Source: an uncultured Pseudohongiella sp.
GTDB lineage: Bacteria > Pseudomonadota > Gammaproteobacteria > Pseudomonadales > Pseudohongiellaceae
DNA: 64,000 bases
Assembly: GCA_951812715.1 (NCBI GenBank)
Contig: OX638323.1
Location: forward strand, 2,832,577-2,896,576
Direction of reading: 5' to 3'
The translations under genes were made by a program, and so were the position numbers. Below the pieces are notes generated by a model, which saw only the letters and a list, made by a program, of their open reading frames with translations, made no database searches and had not been told where the DNA came from. This document shows, piece after piece, positions 38,173-47,014 of the stretch. Numbering within the stretch: the stretch's first letter is position 1; every line of letters begins with the position of its first letter.

Positions 38173-38583
38173 CTATTCCGCCAGCAATTGCCCGAGTCCC
38201 TGCATGACGATGTCAAGATCGGTCACGACGCCTATCACCTCGCCGGCGTCAACGACCGGCGCCACGCGGATGTGAAAGCGTTCAAACAAACGCGAAGCGT
38301 AACGGATATTCATGCCCGGGTGCACCGATAAAACCGGTTTGCTCATGATTTCGTATATTCGCACGCGTTCCGGCGAGCGATCCGGGCCGATTATCCTGCG
38401 CGCGAGGTCGGTATGCAGCACGAGACCAAACTCGTCGTTTTCATCGCGTCGCTCGACGATCATGCATTGGGCGTCGGTTGCGCGCATGTTTCGAAACGCG
38501 TCAGCCACGGTATCTATACCTTGCACCCGGACATAGCGCTGGTTCATGACTTCGCGAACGGTAATCACGTTCTGTTTGCTCAT
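38173..38583 (-). CDS. CBS-domain protein of the DUF1538 operon
   Basis: 136 residues made of a tandem CBS pair. The first, around MNQRYVRVQGIDTVADAFRN, continues to VLHTDLARRI; the second, around EIMSKPVLSVHPGMNI, continues to VIGVVTDLDIVM. CBS pairs usually bind adenosine nucleotides and gate transporters or enzymes. The start overlaps the stop of the PII-like gene by 4 bp. It is probably a cytoplasmic regulatory subunit of the DUF1538 membrane proteins. Confidence 0.85.
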   Translation of the reverse strand: MSKQNVITVREVMNQRYVRVQGIDTVADAFRNMRATDAQCMIVERRDENDEFGLVLHTDLARRIIGPDRSPERVRIYEIMSKPVLSVHPGMNIRYASRLFERFHIRVAPVVDAGEVIGVVTDLDIVMQGLGQLLAE

Positions 38584-38930
38584 ATTTTTTCTCCCAGCTC
38601 TTGCGCCAGCTTGCTGACTTGCGCCGATACGCCGACCGCGTCTTCGACATCGAGTTGCAGGGCAATCCCGGCGCCGGATTTTTCTTCGAATTCGCCGGCT
38701 TCGCAGATCTTCTCGAGTATATGGCGGCTCATATTCCGTTCTACCGTAAACAACAATACGTCCCGCCGCGAAACCACCGACAGGCCGAAAATACCCTTGC
38801 GCGATTCCATGCCTTCGCCTCTTGCCGCGGGAATTATGGTAGTACCGGTAGCGCCGTGGTCGCGCGCGGCCTTGACTATCTTTTCCGTCAGCCGGTCATC
38901 GACAAACGCCACGATCAGTTTAAACTTCAT
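38580..38930 (-). CDS. PII-like (GlnB-superfamily) regulatory protein
   Basis: 116 residues with the ferredoxin-like PII layout: KLIVAFVDDRLTEKIVKAAR, then a short loop containing ARGEGMESRKG in place of the canonical T-loop, then a core strand ahead of RHILEKICEAGEF. No uridylylation tyrosine is evident in the loop. Such PII-like proteins bind nucleotides or other small ligands and control a neighbouring transporter. It lies 17 bp after a DUF1538 gene and overlaps the CBS gene, so all four genes form one unit. Confidence 0.8.
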   Translation of the reverse strand: MKFKLIVAFVDDRLTEKIVKAARDHGATGTTIIPAARGEGMESRKGIFGLSVVSRRDVLLFTVERNMSRHILEKICEAGEFEEKSGAGIALQLDVEDAVGVSAQVSKLAQELGEKI

Positions 38931-38947
38931 TTGCGGGAACCTCTCGT

Positions 38948-39697
38948 TCAGCCCCTATGGGCCATGTAAACCGAAAGCTGGGCATAAGCCAGGACACTGA
39001 TGATGGGGAACAGGCTGGCAAAGGCGATCAACCCGAAGCCGTCGATCAGCGGATTGCGCCCCGGCACCGCTTCGGCTAGCCCAAGGCCGAGCGCGGCGAC
39101 CAGCGGCACTGTGACCGTTGATGTGGTTACGCCGCCGGAGTCATAAGCCAGCGGAACCATTTTTCGCGGCGCCAGCGTGGTCTGGATTACTACCAGAATA
39201 TAGCCCGCGATGATGAACCAGTGAATCGGCAAGCCGTAAATAATCCGATATACGCCCAGGGAGATGCCGATCGCCACGCCCAATGCCACGGCGATGCGCA
39301 GACCCCGGACTCCCACCGAGCCGCCGGAGATTTCACCGGCCTTGATCGCAACCGCAATCAGCGAAGGTTCGGCCATGGTGGTACTGAATCCGATGGCGAA
39401 GGCGAACAGATAAATCCAGCCATACATCAGCCAGCCGCCGCTGGCCGCGGTAGCGGCAGCTTGCGCAATAAGCTGTTCCGCCATGCCGCGGCCGAGCGGA
39501 AAGATCGCCGCCTCCAGACCGATCAAAAACAGCGCAATGCCGAGCACCACGAACGCGAACCCGGTCAGCACCCGCGCCGGATTGGCCAATCCCCGGCGCA
39601 GCACGAAAAACTGGAAAACCACCACGACCAGGACAATGGGCAGCACATCGCGCAAGGTAGTCAGCAAAGTCGAGAAAGCGGATGCCAGCCAATCCAT
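38948..39697 (-). CDS. DUF1538 family membrane protein (second copy)
   Basis: 249 residues, about seven membrane segments. LRDVLPIVLVVVVFQFFVLR, LFLIGLEAAIFPLGRGMA, TTMAEPSLIAVA and [19 protein letters not shown] are conserved with the copy encoded next door. The [12 protein letters not shown] stretch and the AEPxLIAxA re-entrant-like segment suggest a transporter or channel. Transport substrate unknown. The start overlaps the upstream stop by one base. Confidence 0.8.
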   Translation of the reverse strand: MDWLASAFSTLLTTLRDVLPIVLVVVVFQFFVLRRGLANPARVLTGFAFVVLGIALFLIGLEAAIFPLGRGMAEQLIAQAAATAASGGWLMYGWIYLFAFAIGFSTTMAEPSLIAVAIKAGEISGGSVGVRGLRIAVALGVAIGISLGVYRIIYGLPIHWFIIAGYILVVIQTTLAPRKMVPLAYDSGGVTTSTVTVPLVAALGLGLAEAVPGRNPLIDGFGLIAFASLFPIISVLAYAQLSVYMAHRG

Positions 39698-40506
39698 CAG
39701 ATTGCCACCATGCCATAACCCATGACAAAGATCATCGGCGTCAGCGACGCGAACGCGATCAGCCCGAATCCGTCCAGCATCGGATTGCGGCCGCGAATCG
39801 AACTGGCGAGTCCTACGCCGAGGGCGGTGACCATTGGCACGGTGATGGTAGAAGTCGTGACGCCGCCGGAGTCGTAGGCGATGCTGACGATCTCCGGCGG
39901 CGCGAAAGCGGTCATGATCACGACCAGAATATAGCCGCAGATGATCAGGTAGTGGATAGGCCAGCCTTTGAGTATGCGGATCACGCCGATCACTATGGCA
40001 AGGCCGACGGAAAAGGCTACGACGTAGCGCAATTCAAGTGCATAGCGGGCGGAAGCGGCCGGGTCGGCAGCGATGATGCCGGCTTCGGCCGCGACTTGCG
40101 CGGCCTCGGCGCAAATCGCGATCAGCGCCGGCTCGGCGACCGTGGCGCCGAAGCCAAGGGCGAAAGCGAAGGTAAGCAAAGCCGCCAGACTGCCCTTTTG
40201 CACAAAACCGTTGGCCATGCTCTCGCCAAGCGGAAACAGCGCCATTTCCAGTCCGGCAACGAATAATGTCAACCCCGCCGCCACGCAAAGCAGTCCGCCA
40301 AGAATCGTCAGCAAGTCATCGGGCGCCTGCCTGAGCACCACGATCTGGAAGAAGGCGATGACGAGCACGATGGGCGTGAGATCGCGGATGCTACCGCCGA
40401 ACGCGCGGCCAAGATTGCGCAGCAAGGAGGGCATGCGGAATCGGACCGGCATCCGCAAACGTGACCGGGACGGTAAACCTGGCAACAATTGAAAGTTGAT
40501 GGCCAT
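39697..40506 (-). CDS. DUF1538 family membrane protein (first copy)
   Basis: 269 residues, paralogous to the next gene over its whole length (LRDVLPIVLV there corresponds to [20 protein letters not shown] here; [19 protein letters not shown] is shared). A basic, proline-containing N-terminal extension of ~35 residues precedes the first membrane segment. The two proteins probably form a hetero-oligomeric membrane complex. First gene of the DUF1538-DUF1538-PII-CBS operon. Confidence 0.8.
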   Translation of the reverse strand: MAINFQLLPGLPSRSRLRMPVRFRMPSLLRNLGRAFGGSIRDLTPIVLVIAFFQIVVLRQAPDDLLTILGGLLCVAAGLTLFVAGLEMALFPLGESMANGFVQKGSLAALLTFAFALGFGATVAEPALIAICAEAAQVAAEAGIIAADPAASARYALELRYVVAFSVGLAIVIGVIRILKGWPIHYLIICGYILVVIMTAFAPPEIVSIAYDSGGVTTSTITVPMVTALGVGLASSIRGRNPMLDGFGLIAFASLTPMIFVMGYGMVAI

Positions 40507-40701
40507 TGACCGTCCAGGGGGCGTATGGCGTGGGGTGCGAAACGACCGGCAATATATGCGAAACGGCGTCCCGCTTCAACGATCAGGTCCGGCTGAATGC
40601 CGCCCATATCGAATGCGGCGCCAGAAAACGCCGGCCATGAAATTTCACGACCAGCGCCGCAAATGCTAAAGTCGGCTGCTCGAACGCGATGGAAATCGAG
40701 G

Positions 40702-41583
40702 ATGGCTCAGACGAAGCCCCGCAGGCGCCGGCTCATTCGCTGGCTGATCGTATTGCCGCCGCTGGCGTTCGTGGCTTCCTGCGCGCTGATTCGCGGCCCG
40801 CCGGGTCCGCCCGCCGGCGGTTCGCAACTCATTGCCGGCGCCGGTGAAATGCAAAGGCTCGGCGACATTGAATATGTCGAAGTAGCTCCGCCCGCCGGCG
40901 AAATCCGGCAATTGCTGGTGTTCGTGCATGGCACGCCTGGTTCGTTGCGCGCTTTCCGCGGCTATCTGGCCGACCCCGTGCTGCGCGAACATTTCCACAT
41001 GATCTCGGTGACGCGGGTCGGCTGGACCGCGGACGCGGAAGCAAAAGAGCCTTCTCTCGAAGCTCAGGCGCGAGCTTTGCGGCCTATCCTGGAAATGGAC
41101 CGCTCCGGCCGCGGCGCTATTCTCATGGGTCATTCCTATGGTGGTCCGGTCATCGCCCGCGCGGCCATGGACTTTACCGGACTGGTCGGCGGGCTGGTAT
41201 TTGTCGCCACCACCGGCGACCCGGAGCTGAGCGGTCCGCGCTGGTACAACTACATGAGCTTCTGGTGGCCGGAGTTCATTCTCGGCGATCGGCTCATGGG
41301 GGCCAATGACGAAATCATGGCGGCGCAGCGGCAACTGCAAGCAATGCAGCCGCGCTGGGAAGAGCTGACCATGCCCGCGTTGATCGTACAAGGCGACGAA
41401 GACACGCTGGTGCATCCGGAAAACGCGGATTTCCTGCATGAGCGGTTGGTAAATTCCCGCTATCTGCCGCGGCCCGGCGGCGATCATTTCATCCTCTGGG
41501 GCGACATGTCCGTAATTCGCGACGCCATCATCGAGACGTTCGCCGCGGCCGGCAGCCGGGTCGATTACTCCTGGGGGACTTGA
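40702..41583 (+). CDS. alpha/beta hydrolase lipoprotein
   Basis: 293 residues. The N-terminus has a basic stretch, a hydrophobic segment and a lipobox (FVASC), so membrane anchoring on the periplasmic side is likely. VFVHGTPGS provides the oxyanion-hole HG motif, GHSYGG the nucleophile serine, and GGDHFILW the catalytic histidine. The ATG at 40702 is chosen to place the signal correctly. Substrate unknown. The next gene, a TonB receptor, begins immediately after the stop with no gap, suggesting co-transcription and perhaps processing of an imported ester. Confidence 0.82.
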   Translation: MAQTKPRRRRLIRWLIVLPPLAFVASCALIRGPPGPPAGGSQLIAGAGEMQRLGDIEYVEVAPPAGEIRQLLVFVHGTPGSLRAFRGYLADPVLREHFHMISVTRVGWTADAEAKEPSLEAQARALRPILEMDRSGRGAILMGHSYGGPVIARAAMDFTGLVGGLVFVATTGDPELSGPRWYNYMSFWWPEFILGDRLMGANDEIMAAQRQLQAMQPRWEELTMPALIVQGDEDTLVHPENADFLHERLVNSRYLPRPGGDHFILWGDMSVIRDAIIETFAAAGSRVDYSWGT

Positions 41584-44058
41584 ATGAGCAGGCGGACAAT
41601 TCGCTGCATATCGTTGGATCCGGCTAGTTTATCCCGCCGGCTTCGCCGAACCGCGGCGCATCCCGCAGCTGTCGCCAGTCTGGCGCTATTGACGGCCCCG
41701 ATTCCCTTTTTCGCCGCCCAGGCGCAGCCCCCGGCCGGCGCCGATGAAGAAATCGAGGAAATCCTGATCATCGGCACGCGGCGTCCCGGACGGTCCGCGG
41801 CGCAGTCAATCGCGCCGGTCGACGTGATTACCGCCGAGGATTTTTCCCGCACCGGCAATAACGCCGACATTACCGACAATTTACGTTTGAACGTGCCTTC
41901 CTACAACGCTACCACCGCATCGGGCGACGGTGACACCTTCGTGCGGCCGACTTCGCTGCGCGGACTGGCGCCCGACCAGACACTGGTCATGGTGAACGGC
42001 AAACGTCGGCACCGCGCCGCCGTGATCGCCGAGTTCGTTCCATCGGCCGGCAAGGGCGCTCATGGTCCAAATATCGGCGTGATCCCGGAAATCGCGCTGG
42101 AGCGGGTCGAGATTCTGCGCGATGGTGCATCCGCCCAATATGGCTCCGACGCCATTGCCGGCGTCATGAATTTCATTACCAGAAGCGAAAATGATGGCGG
42201 CGAAGTCCGGGTCCGTTACGGCCAGTTCTACCAAGGCGAGGAATCCTGGTCCGTGGCCGCCAATTTCGGTATGCCCCTGACCGCAAGCGGCTTCCTCAAC
42301 GCAAGTATCGAATACGCCGGCAATGACGCGCTTTCGCGCGGAGTGCAACGCGCCAACGCTCAGACCATGATCGACGCCGGCGTGCGTGGCATAGGTCAGG
42401 ATACCCCGTTCGGCGATGCACCGCTGGTGCAGACCTGGGGCCGGGCCGAGGGTAAGAACCTGCGCAGCTTTTTCAATGCCGGCATTGAAGTCGGCGACGA
42501 TAAAACCTTGTATGCCCAGGCAAATTATGCCGATACTCAGGGCCGTTATCGTTTCTTCTTTCGAGATCCTGGCCACATAACGCTCAGAACCTTGCGCGAG
42601 GAACATGGCTTTGGAGGACTCCCCGCCGGATTCACGCCGATTTTCGACGGATTCCAGCTCGATTCGAGTCTTGCCGGCGGCATCAGAGGAAGCTGGGACA
42701 ACGGCGTCGACTATGATTACAGTGTTGGCTACGGCTTCAATGAGATCGATTTCCTGCTTAACAATACGATCAACCAAAGCCTCGGCCTGGGTTCGGACGG
42801 CAATCCGGCGCAGCGGGATTTCGAGGTTGGCGGCTGGCAGCAGGAAGAATTCAACTTGAACGCGGATTTCACCCGGGAATTGTCGCAAACCATACATCTC
42901 GCTTTCGGCGCCGAGTGGCGCGAGGAGATTTTTACCATCGTTCCCGGCGAACCGTCCTCGTATTTCGGCGCCGGCAGCAGTGGCTTCAAGGGTTTTGATC
43001 CGGCGGGCGCGGGCGACTTTTCCCGCGACAATTTCGCGCTGTACGGCGAAATAGAACAACAGGCCTCGGCAACACTGGTAATGCAATATGCGGTCCGCTA
43101 CGAGGATTTCTCCGATTTTGGCGACACGCTCAACGGCAAAATCGCCGCCCGTTATGATCTGAACCGGGATTTTGCCCTGCGCGGGGCGTTCTCAACCGGA
43201 TTTCACGCGCCGACGCCAGGCCAGGCAAACATCCAGAAAATCACCACGACTTTCGATAATGATCTCGGCCTGCAAGTGGAATCGGGCACGGTGCCGCCGA
43301 CGCATCCGCTGGCCCTCGGCGCGGGCGGCTCGCCCTTGACCGAGGAACAGTCGGCCAACTTGAGCCTGGGATTTGTCGCCGGTCTCGGCGCCAGTACCGC
43401 GCTTACCGCGGACTTCTACCGGATCGACATCGAAGACCGAATCTTCAAGACGCAAAATTTGCCGACCTTCGACCCGGTCACCGGGGTCGGCTCCAATGTG
43501 CAATTCTTCACCAATGCGCTCGGGCTCGAAGTCACGGGAATGGACCTGGTGCTGACCAGTTCGTTCGCCTGGGGCGCCGGTGTGATCACGAATCTGAGCA
43601 TGGCCTATAACCGCAACCAGGTAGATGTCGTCAGCCAACGCGAGATCAATGGCATACTGCCGGTTTCCGCGGCCAGCGTTGAAGACATTGAGGAAAGTTA
43701 TCCGCGAGATCGGATCAGCGTCAGCGCGGGCGCTTCGAACGGAACCGCCTGGAGCCTGCTGCTGCGCCTGAATTACCTCGGCAGCCATTATGACGAACGC
43801 GGCCGCATTGGCGGCGTCGACGGTGGGCCGCCAACGCGAAAGATCGGATCGACGCTGTTCCTGGATGCGGAATTCGCCTACGAGCTTGCAAATGGCTTGA
43901 CACTGACAGTCGGTGCGGCGAACCTGTTCGACGATTATGCGGACTGGATCGGGCCACCCTGGGCGAACCGGCTGGATGTCGGTCTGCCTTATGGCCGCCG
44001 CACCGCGGCGAATTATGAAGGCGGCTCCTGGTACGCGCGAATGAATTACAACTTCTAG
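41584..44058 (+). CDS. TonB-dependent outer-membrane receptor
   Basis: 824 residues. A long signal region ends near AAQAQ, followed by EEILIIGTRR as TonB box, a plug with GLAPDQTLVMVNGKRRH and ERVEILRDGASAQYGSDAIA, and a beta-barrel closing with YARMNYNF. The AQYGSDAIAGVMNFITR plug type is common among receptors for organic substrates in marine gammaproteobacteria. It directly abuts the hydrolase gene. Ligand unknown. Confidence 0.9.
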   Translation: MSRRTIRCISLDPASLSRRLRRTAAHPAAVASLALLTAPIPFFAAQAQPPAGADEEIEEILIIGTRRPGRSAAQSIAPVDVITAEDFSRTGNNADITDNLRLNVPSYNATTASGDGDTFVRPTSLRGLAPDQTLVMVNGKRRHRAAVIAEFVPSAGKGAHGPNIGVIPEIALERVEILRDGASAQYGSDAIAGVMNFITRSENDGGEVRVRYGQFYQGEESWSVAANFGMPLTASGFLNASIEYAGNDALSRGVQRANAQTMIDAGVRGIGQDTPFGDAPLVQTWGRAEGKNLRSFFNAGIEVGDDKTLYAQANYADTQGRYRFFFRDPGHITLRTLREEHGFGGLPAGFTPIFDGFQLDSSLAGGIRGSWDNGVDYDYSVGYGFNEIDFLLNNTINQSLGLGSDGNPAQRDFEVGGWQQEEFNLNADFTRELSQTIHLAFGAEWREEIFTIVPGEPSSYFGAGSSGFKGFDPAGAGDFSRDNFALYGEIEQQASATLVMQYAVRYEDFSDFGDTLNGKIAARYDLNRDFALRGAFSTGFHAPTPGQANIQKITTTFDNDLGLQVESGTVPPTHPLALGAGGSPLTEEQSANLSLGFVAGLGASTALTADFYRIDIEDRIFKTQNLPTFDPVTGVGSNVQFFTNALGLEVTGMDLVLTSSFAWGAGVITNLSMAYNRNQVDVVSQREINGILPVSAASVEDIEESYPRDRISVSAGASNGTAWSLLLRLNYLGSHYDERGRIGGVDGGPPTRKIGSTLFLDAEFAYELANGLTLTVGAANLFDDYADWIGPPWANRLDVGLPYGRRTAANYEGGSWYARMNYNF

Positions 44059-44066
44059 AGTAGTTT

Positions 44067-44840
44067 ATGCATTGGAGATTCCTGCCCCGGGACTGGCGCA
44101 TCCTGTTCGGATTGCTGGTCACTCTGACCTGGTTCCTGTTTCTCGGCATCTACATTCAGATGAATGTGGGCTGGAGCCGTTTCATGGACCTGCCTATCGC
44201 CGAGATGGGCAATTTTCTGGAAGGCGCTTTCGCGTTCCTGGCTTTCCTTTGGCTGGTCATCGGTCTGTTCATCCAGCAATCGGTGTTGGCGGACAACAAC
44301 GAAGAATTGCGCCGCAGCAATCTGAATATCGAAAAACAGACTCAGGCGATCACGGCGACCGAACTGAACGCGCGCCAGGAGACTTTCTTCAAGATCGCGG
44401 ACAGCACCCGGCGGCAACTGGGGGCCATCATCGGCATGCTGTTCATTTCCAGCCAGGGGCCATTGGGTGACAACAATTACGATAACGATCGCTTGCGCGA
44501 AATCTGGCGCGAGTTTGCCTATGGCGATTTCGAAGTCTGGTCGCGCATGTTCATCAGCTTGATAGCGAACGATGACGCGGCGGACCCGGAGGATCTGTTC
44601 TTCGGTACGGAAATCCGCCGCGGCCACACCGACAATTTCATCGTCGGCTTTGAACGGCTGCTCAAGCTGGCGCGGGAATGCGATACCGACAACCTGATTG
44701 TCGACTCGCTGATCGTATCGGCCCATGGGTTGCTTGCCCGACGCGTGCGCGAGATGCATCCGGAATATGATTTCGGGGAGTTCGACATCACCGACTCACA
44801 GAAGTATCTTCAACGCTTCATGGTCGACAGCAATGAGTGA
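44067..44840 (+). CDS. uncharacterised two-span membrane protein with coiled coil
   Basis: 257 residues. Membrane segments lie at about 12-31 and 48-67, then a heptad-rich stretch with NNEELRRSNLNIEKQTQAI, then a soluble acidic domain. No family recognised. It starts 9 bp after the TonB receptor gene and probably shares its transcript. The topology resembles signalling or scaffold proteins, but no catalytic motif is visible. Confidence 0.65.
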   Translation: MHWRFLPRDWRILFGLLVTLTWFLFLGIYIQMNVGWSRFMDLPIAEMGNFLEGAFAFLAFLWLVIGLFIQQSVLADNNEELRRSNLNIEKQTQAITATELNARQETFFKIADSTRRQLGAIIGMLFISSQGPLGDNNYDNDRLREIWREFAYGDFEVWSRMFISLIANDDAADPEDLFFGTEIRRGHTDNFIVGFERLLKLARECDTDNLIVDSLIVSAHGLLARRVREMHPEYDFGEFDITDSQKYLQRFMVDSNE

Positions 44841-44866
44841 ATGATTTCAATTTTGGAGGAAGCAAT

Positions 44867-45250
44867 ATGGAACTGATCGCGATAGTCGTCATTCTGGCGC
44901 TGGTGGAATTTATCGGATTCAGCATGGCCACGGGCCGCGCGCGGATCAAGTACAACGTGCCCGCGCCGGCCACGACCGGCAACGAACAATTCGAGCGTTT
45001 ATTCAGGATTCAACAGAACACCCTGGAGCAACTCATGGTGTTCATCCCGGCGATTCTGATCGCGGGCTACTTCAGCAATGCGTCCTGGGCCGCGCTGGCG
45101 GGGCTGGTGTTCATTATCGGCCGGTTACTATACTTCTCCGGTTATTCAAAGGATCCGAAACGCCGCAGCACGGGCTTTGGCATCGGCTTTTTGGCCACGG
45201 TTTATCTATTGATCGCCGGCTTGGTGGGCTTGATTCAGACTATGCTGTGA
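44867..45250 (+). CDS. MAPEG family membrane protein
   Basis: 127 residues from ATG 44867, preceded by GAGGAAG at good spacing. Four membrane spans and FRIQQNTLEQLMVFIPAIL (the MAPEG RxxxN-xxE core), followed by GRLLYFSGYSKDPKRRSTGF. Members are glutathione-dependent transferases or related membrane proteins. The specific reaction is unknown. It probably ends the transcript that starts with the alpha/beta hydrolase gene. Confidence 0.88.
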   Translation: MELIAIVVILALVEFIGFSMATGRARIKYNVPAPATTGNEQFERLFRIQQNTLEQLMVFIPAILIAGYFSNASWAALAGLVFIIGRLLYFSGYSKDPKRRSTGFGIGFLATVYLLIAGLVGLIQTML

Positions 45251-45399
45251 GTCGTGGATGAACCATTGACCGGCGCGGATCAACTTTTCCGAGTCCAGAC
45301 AGCTTGGACCGTATGCGCTACATGTGGCGCTTGGTCCGGCAGCCGCGATCCGGTTGCTTGACCTGACGGCGAACGCCAAGGGAAGCGCGGTGGCCGGCG

Positions 45400-45655
45400 C
45401 GCGCGTTTCCCTGTTTATTGGCATGGGCGAGGCGCCGCCACCGACGCCGTCGCATCCCTGAACCGAACTCCTGGCCGCTTCGAACCCGGACCCGATCCCG
45501 AGCCCAGCCGCGCTTCAGCGACGATCCAGGGCGAAATACCCTTGCCGGTCAACATTCCTCCCGCTTGCCGCTTCGCCGGCCGCTGCCCCAAGGTCATGGA
45601 TGTCTGCCGCGCGACCCCCCTCGAACTGACAACCCCGTGCAACGCCGACCGCTAG
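45400..45655 (+). pseudogene. remnant of an oligopeptide ABC transporter ATPase C-terminus (OppD/DppF-like)
   Basis: The plus strand encodes the tail typical of Opp/Dpp ATPases. HP, a stop codon, then TELLAASNPDP appears in one frame, followed after a frame change by DPEPSRASATIQGEIPLPV and then NIPPACRFAGRCPKVMDVC, ending TAG at 45655. GEIPxPxNxPxxCRFxxRCP is the oligo_HPY signature. The stop lies where HPYT would need Tyr, and the frame changes near 45490. No Walker motifs or remaining subunits are nearby, so this is a decayed fragment. Confidence 0.75.
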
Positions 45656-45825
45656 GTCGCCAGTCATCTGTAATTCCGGGTTTTGCGCGCCAGCCGCGCA
45701 GGCGCCAGAATGACCGGAAATCGCGAGCGAGAGGAGAATGCGGCCTGTGGCGCGATAATTTTGCAACCGCGAGCGGTTCGCGTGCGTATTAAACAAAAAG
45801 TCTCTCGCGCCAGTGCGCATCCGCC

Positions 45826-46389
45826 ATGATCAAACACTTGAATCTCATCTGGTTCGGTCTGGTCGCCATCGCCACTCTGGTGCTGTTCCTCAACCCGGAA
45901 TTGCTGGAACGCGAGTCCCTGGCGGCATTTCTTGAGCGGTTCGGCGCGGAAGCCTTCGTCATTTACTTGCTGATTTGCCTGACGCGCTCGCTTTTGCTGA
46001 TCCCAAGCACACCGTTCATTTTCGCCGGCGCGATCGCATTCCCCGATTGGCCGCTGGCGGTGCTGGCGGCATCGATGGCCGGAGTCCTGAGTGGCTCGCT
46101 GCTGATCTACAGCTTCCCGGGCATCGGCGGCTATGACGAGCGGCTCAAGGCCCGCTATCCAAAACAGATCACTTACATCCGCGAGCGCATGCAAGGCGCC
46201 GGCGCCTGGTGGGTGGCCATGGGTTGGGCCGCATTCCCCCTCGTCCCTACGGACCTGATCTGCTACGTCGCCGGTTTAGCCAAGATGCCGCCCCTGAAGA
46301 TGGCCACCGCCGTCCAGATCGGTTCCTTCCCGTTCATGGCGATCTACGTCTTCACCGGCGCCGAACTGGGCGCGATTCTTCTGAATTGA
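45826..46389 (+). CDS. VTT-domain (TVP38/TMEM64-like) membrane protein
   Basis: 187 residues with about five hydrophobic segments. LLLIPSTPFIFAGAIAFPDW near 55-75 and PLVPTDLICYVAGLAKMPPL near 140-160 are the VTT/SNARE-associated Golgi family signatures shared with DedA-like proteins, which are linked to lipid flipping and membrane homeostasis. No neighbour clarifies the role. Promoter probably lies within the degenerate region upstream. Confidence 0.85.
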   Translation: MIKHLNLIWFGLVAIATLVLFLNPELLERESLAAFLERFGAEAFVIYLLICLTRSLLLIPSTPFIFAGAIAFPDWPLAVLAASMAGVLSGSLLIYSFPGIGGYDERLKARYPKQITYIRERMQGAGAWWVAMGWAAFPLVPTDLICYVAGLAKMPPLKMATAVQIGSFPFMAIYVFTGAELGAILLN

Positions 46390-46710
46390 CTGTCTGGAAC
46401 TTCAAGACTATTTTTCCGTCACTGACGGGAAGCAACTATCGGTTCATAAGCATGGGAAACCCTTCGCGCAGAGTGGCCTCTCCAAGCCTGTCGCCGAGAC
46501 TGGCGAAACCGGCATAATTGGCGAGATCTTCCGCGATGCGCGGCGCGGCTGCGAGTTGCGGGGCATCCGCGGCTCTAGGACGAATTCCACCTGTGTGCTC
46601 CGCAGGACCGCTACTTCCGAATTATTTTCAAGTATTGTTTTCAGCGCCGCGTCGCTCCCGGAAAACTGCTCGTAGCCGGAGCAATGGCGTGTCTGACCAA
46701 GGCAATTTCC
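46390..46710. other. intergenic region with possible decayed coding remnant
   Basis: No intact gene. The minus strand carries a ~60-codon open stretch ending near 46437 (DLANYAGFASLGDRLGEATL, REGFPMLMNR) without a usable start, and a second frame just upstream (TILENNSEVAVLRSTQVEFV). This looks like a frameshifted remnant of an unknown gene; no family was recognised. Confidence 0.3.
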
Positions 46711-46751
46711 TGATGTCGATTATTGACAAATATCGACATCAGCGATAGATT
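46711..46751 (+). promoter_or_regulatory. promoter and inverted-repeat operator of the parDE-like pair
   Basis: A perfect 10-bp inverted repeat TGATGTCGAT (46711-46720) and ATCGACATCA (46732-46741) flanks an 11-bp spacer containing the -35 hexamer TTGACA (46723-46728). A -10-like TAGATT follows after 17 bp (46746-46751). Binding of the antitoxin complex here would block RNA polymerase. Confidence 0.7.
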
Positions 46752-46786
46752 CATCGGCAAAATTACTTGAACGCGAGTATTCCCCA

Positions 46787-47014
46787 ATGGCCAGCAGCAT
46801 GAACCTGTCTCTGACAGACGAACTGCGTAAATTCGTGAACAGCCGCACTGGCGATGCAAGCCCCTATGCGACGCCCAGCGAGTACCTTCGAGACCTGATC
46901 AGGCGTGATATGGCATCCCAGGCAATCGTGACGCATGTCACGCGGAGTCTCGATGACCTCGCCCAGGGCCGCTTTTCAGAGAAATCGATTCTCGACATCG
47001 CGGAAGAAGAATGA
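46787..47014 (+). CDS. ParD-like antitoxin
   Basis: 75 residues. MNLSLTDELRKFVNSR and YATPSEYLRDLIRRDM are typical of ParD/CC2985-family antitoxins, with an N-terminal ribbon-helix-helix. The C-terminal tail (SILDIAEEE) would bind the toxin. The start could be the ATG 12 bp further on. The stop overlaps the toxin start (ATGA at 47011). Controlled by the inverted-repeat operator 46 bp upstream. Confidence 0.85.
   Translation: MASSMNLSLTDELRKFVNSRTGDASPYATPSEYLRDLIRRDMASQAIVTHVTRSLDDLAQGRFSEKSILDIAEEE

Noticed and set aside
41881..43086. Long open frame (about 400 codons) on the minus strand inside the TonB receptor gene
   Set aside because: Antisense shadow of a GC-rich real gene; no family features, start or ribosome-binding site.
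45296..45345. GGACC ... GGTCC hairpin with inner GCGC arms as a third copy of the dispersed repeat
   Set aside because: Stem sequences and flanks do not match the two recognised copies; left unassigned.
45415..45820. Small minus-strand open frames in the gap after the MAPEG gene
   Set aside because: The plus strand holds the recognisable Opp ATPase tail; the minus-strand frames are its shadows and have no homology features.
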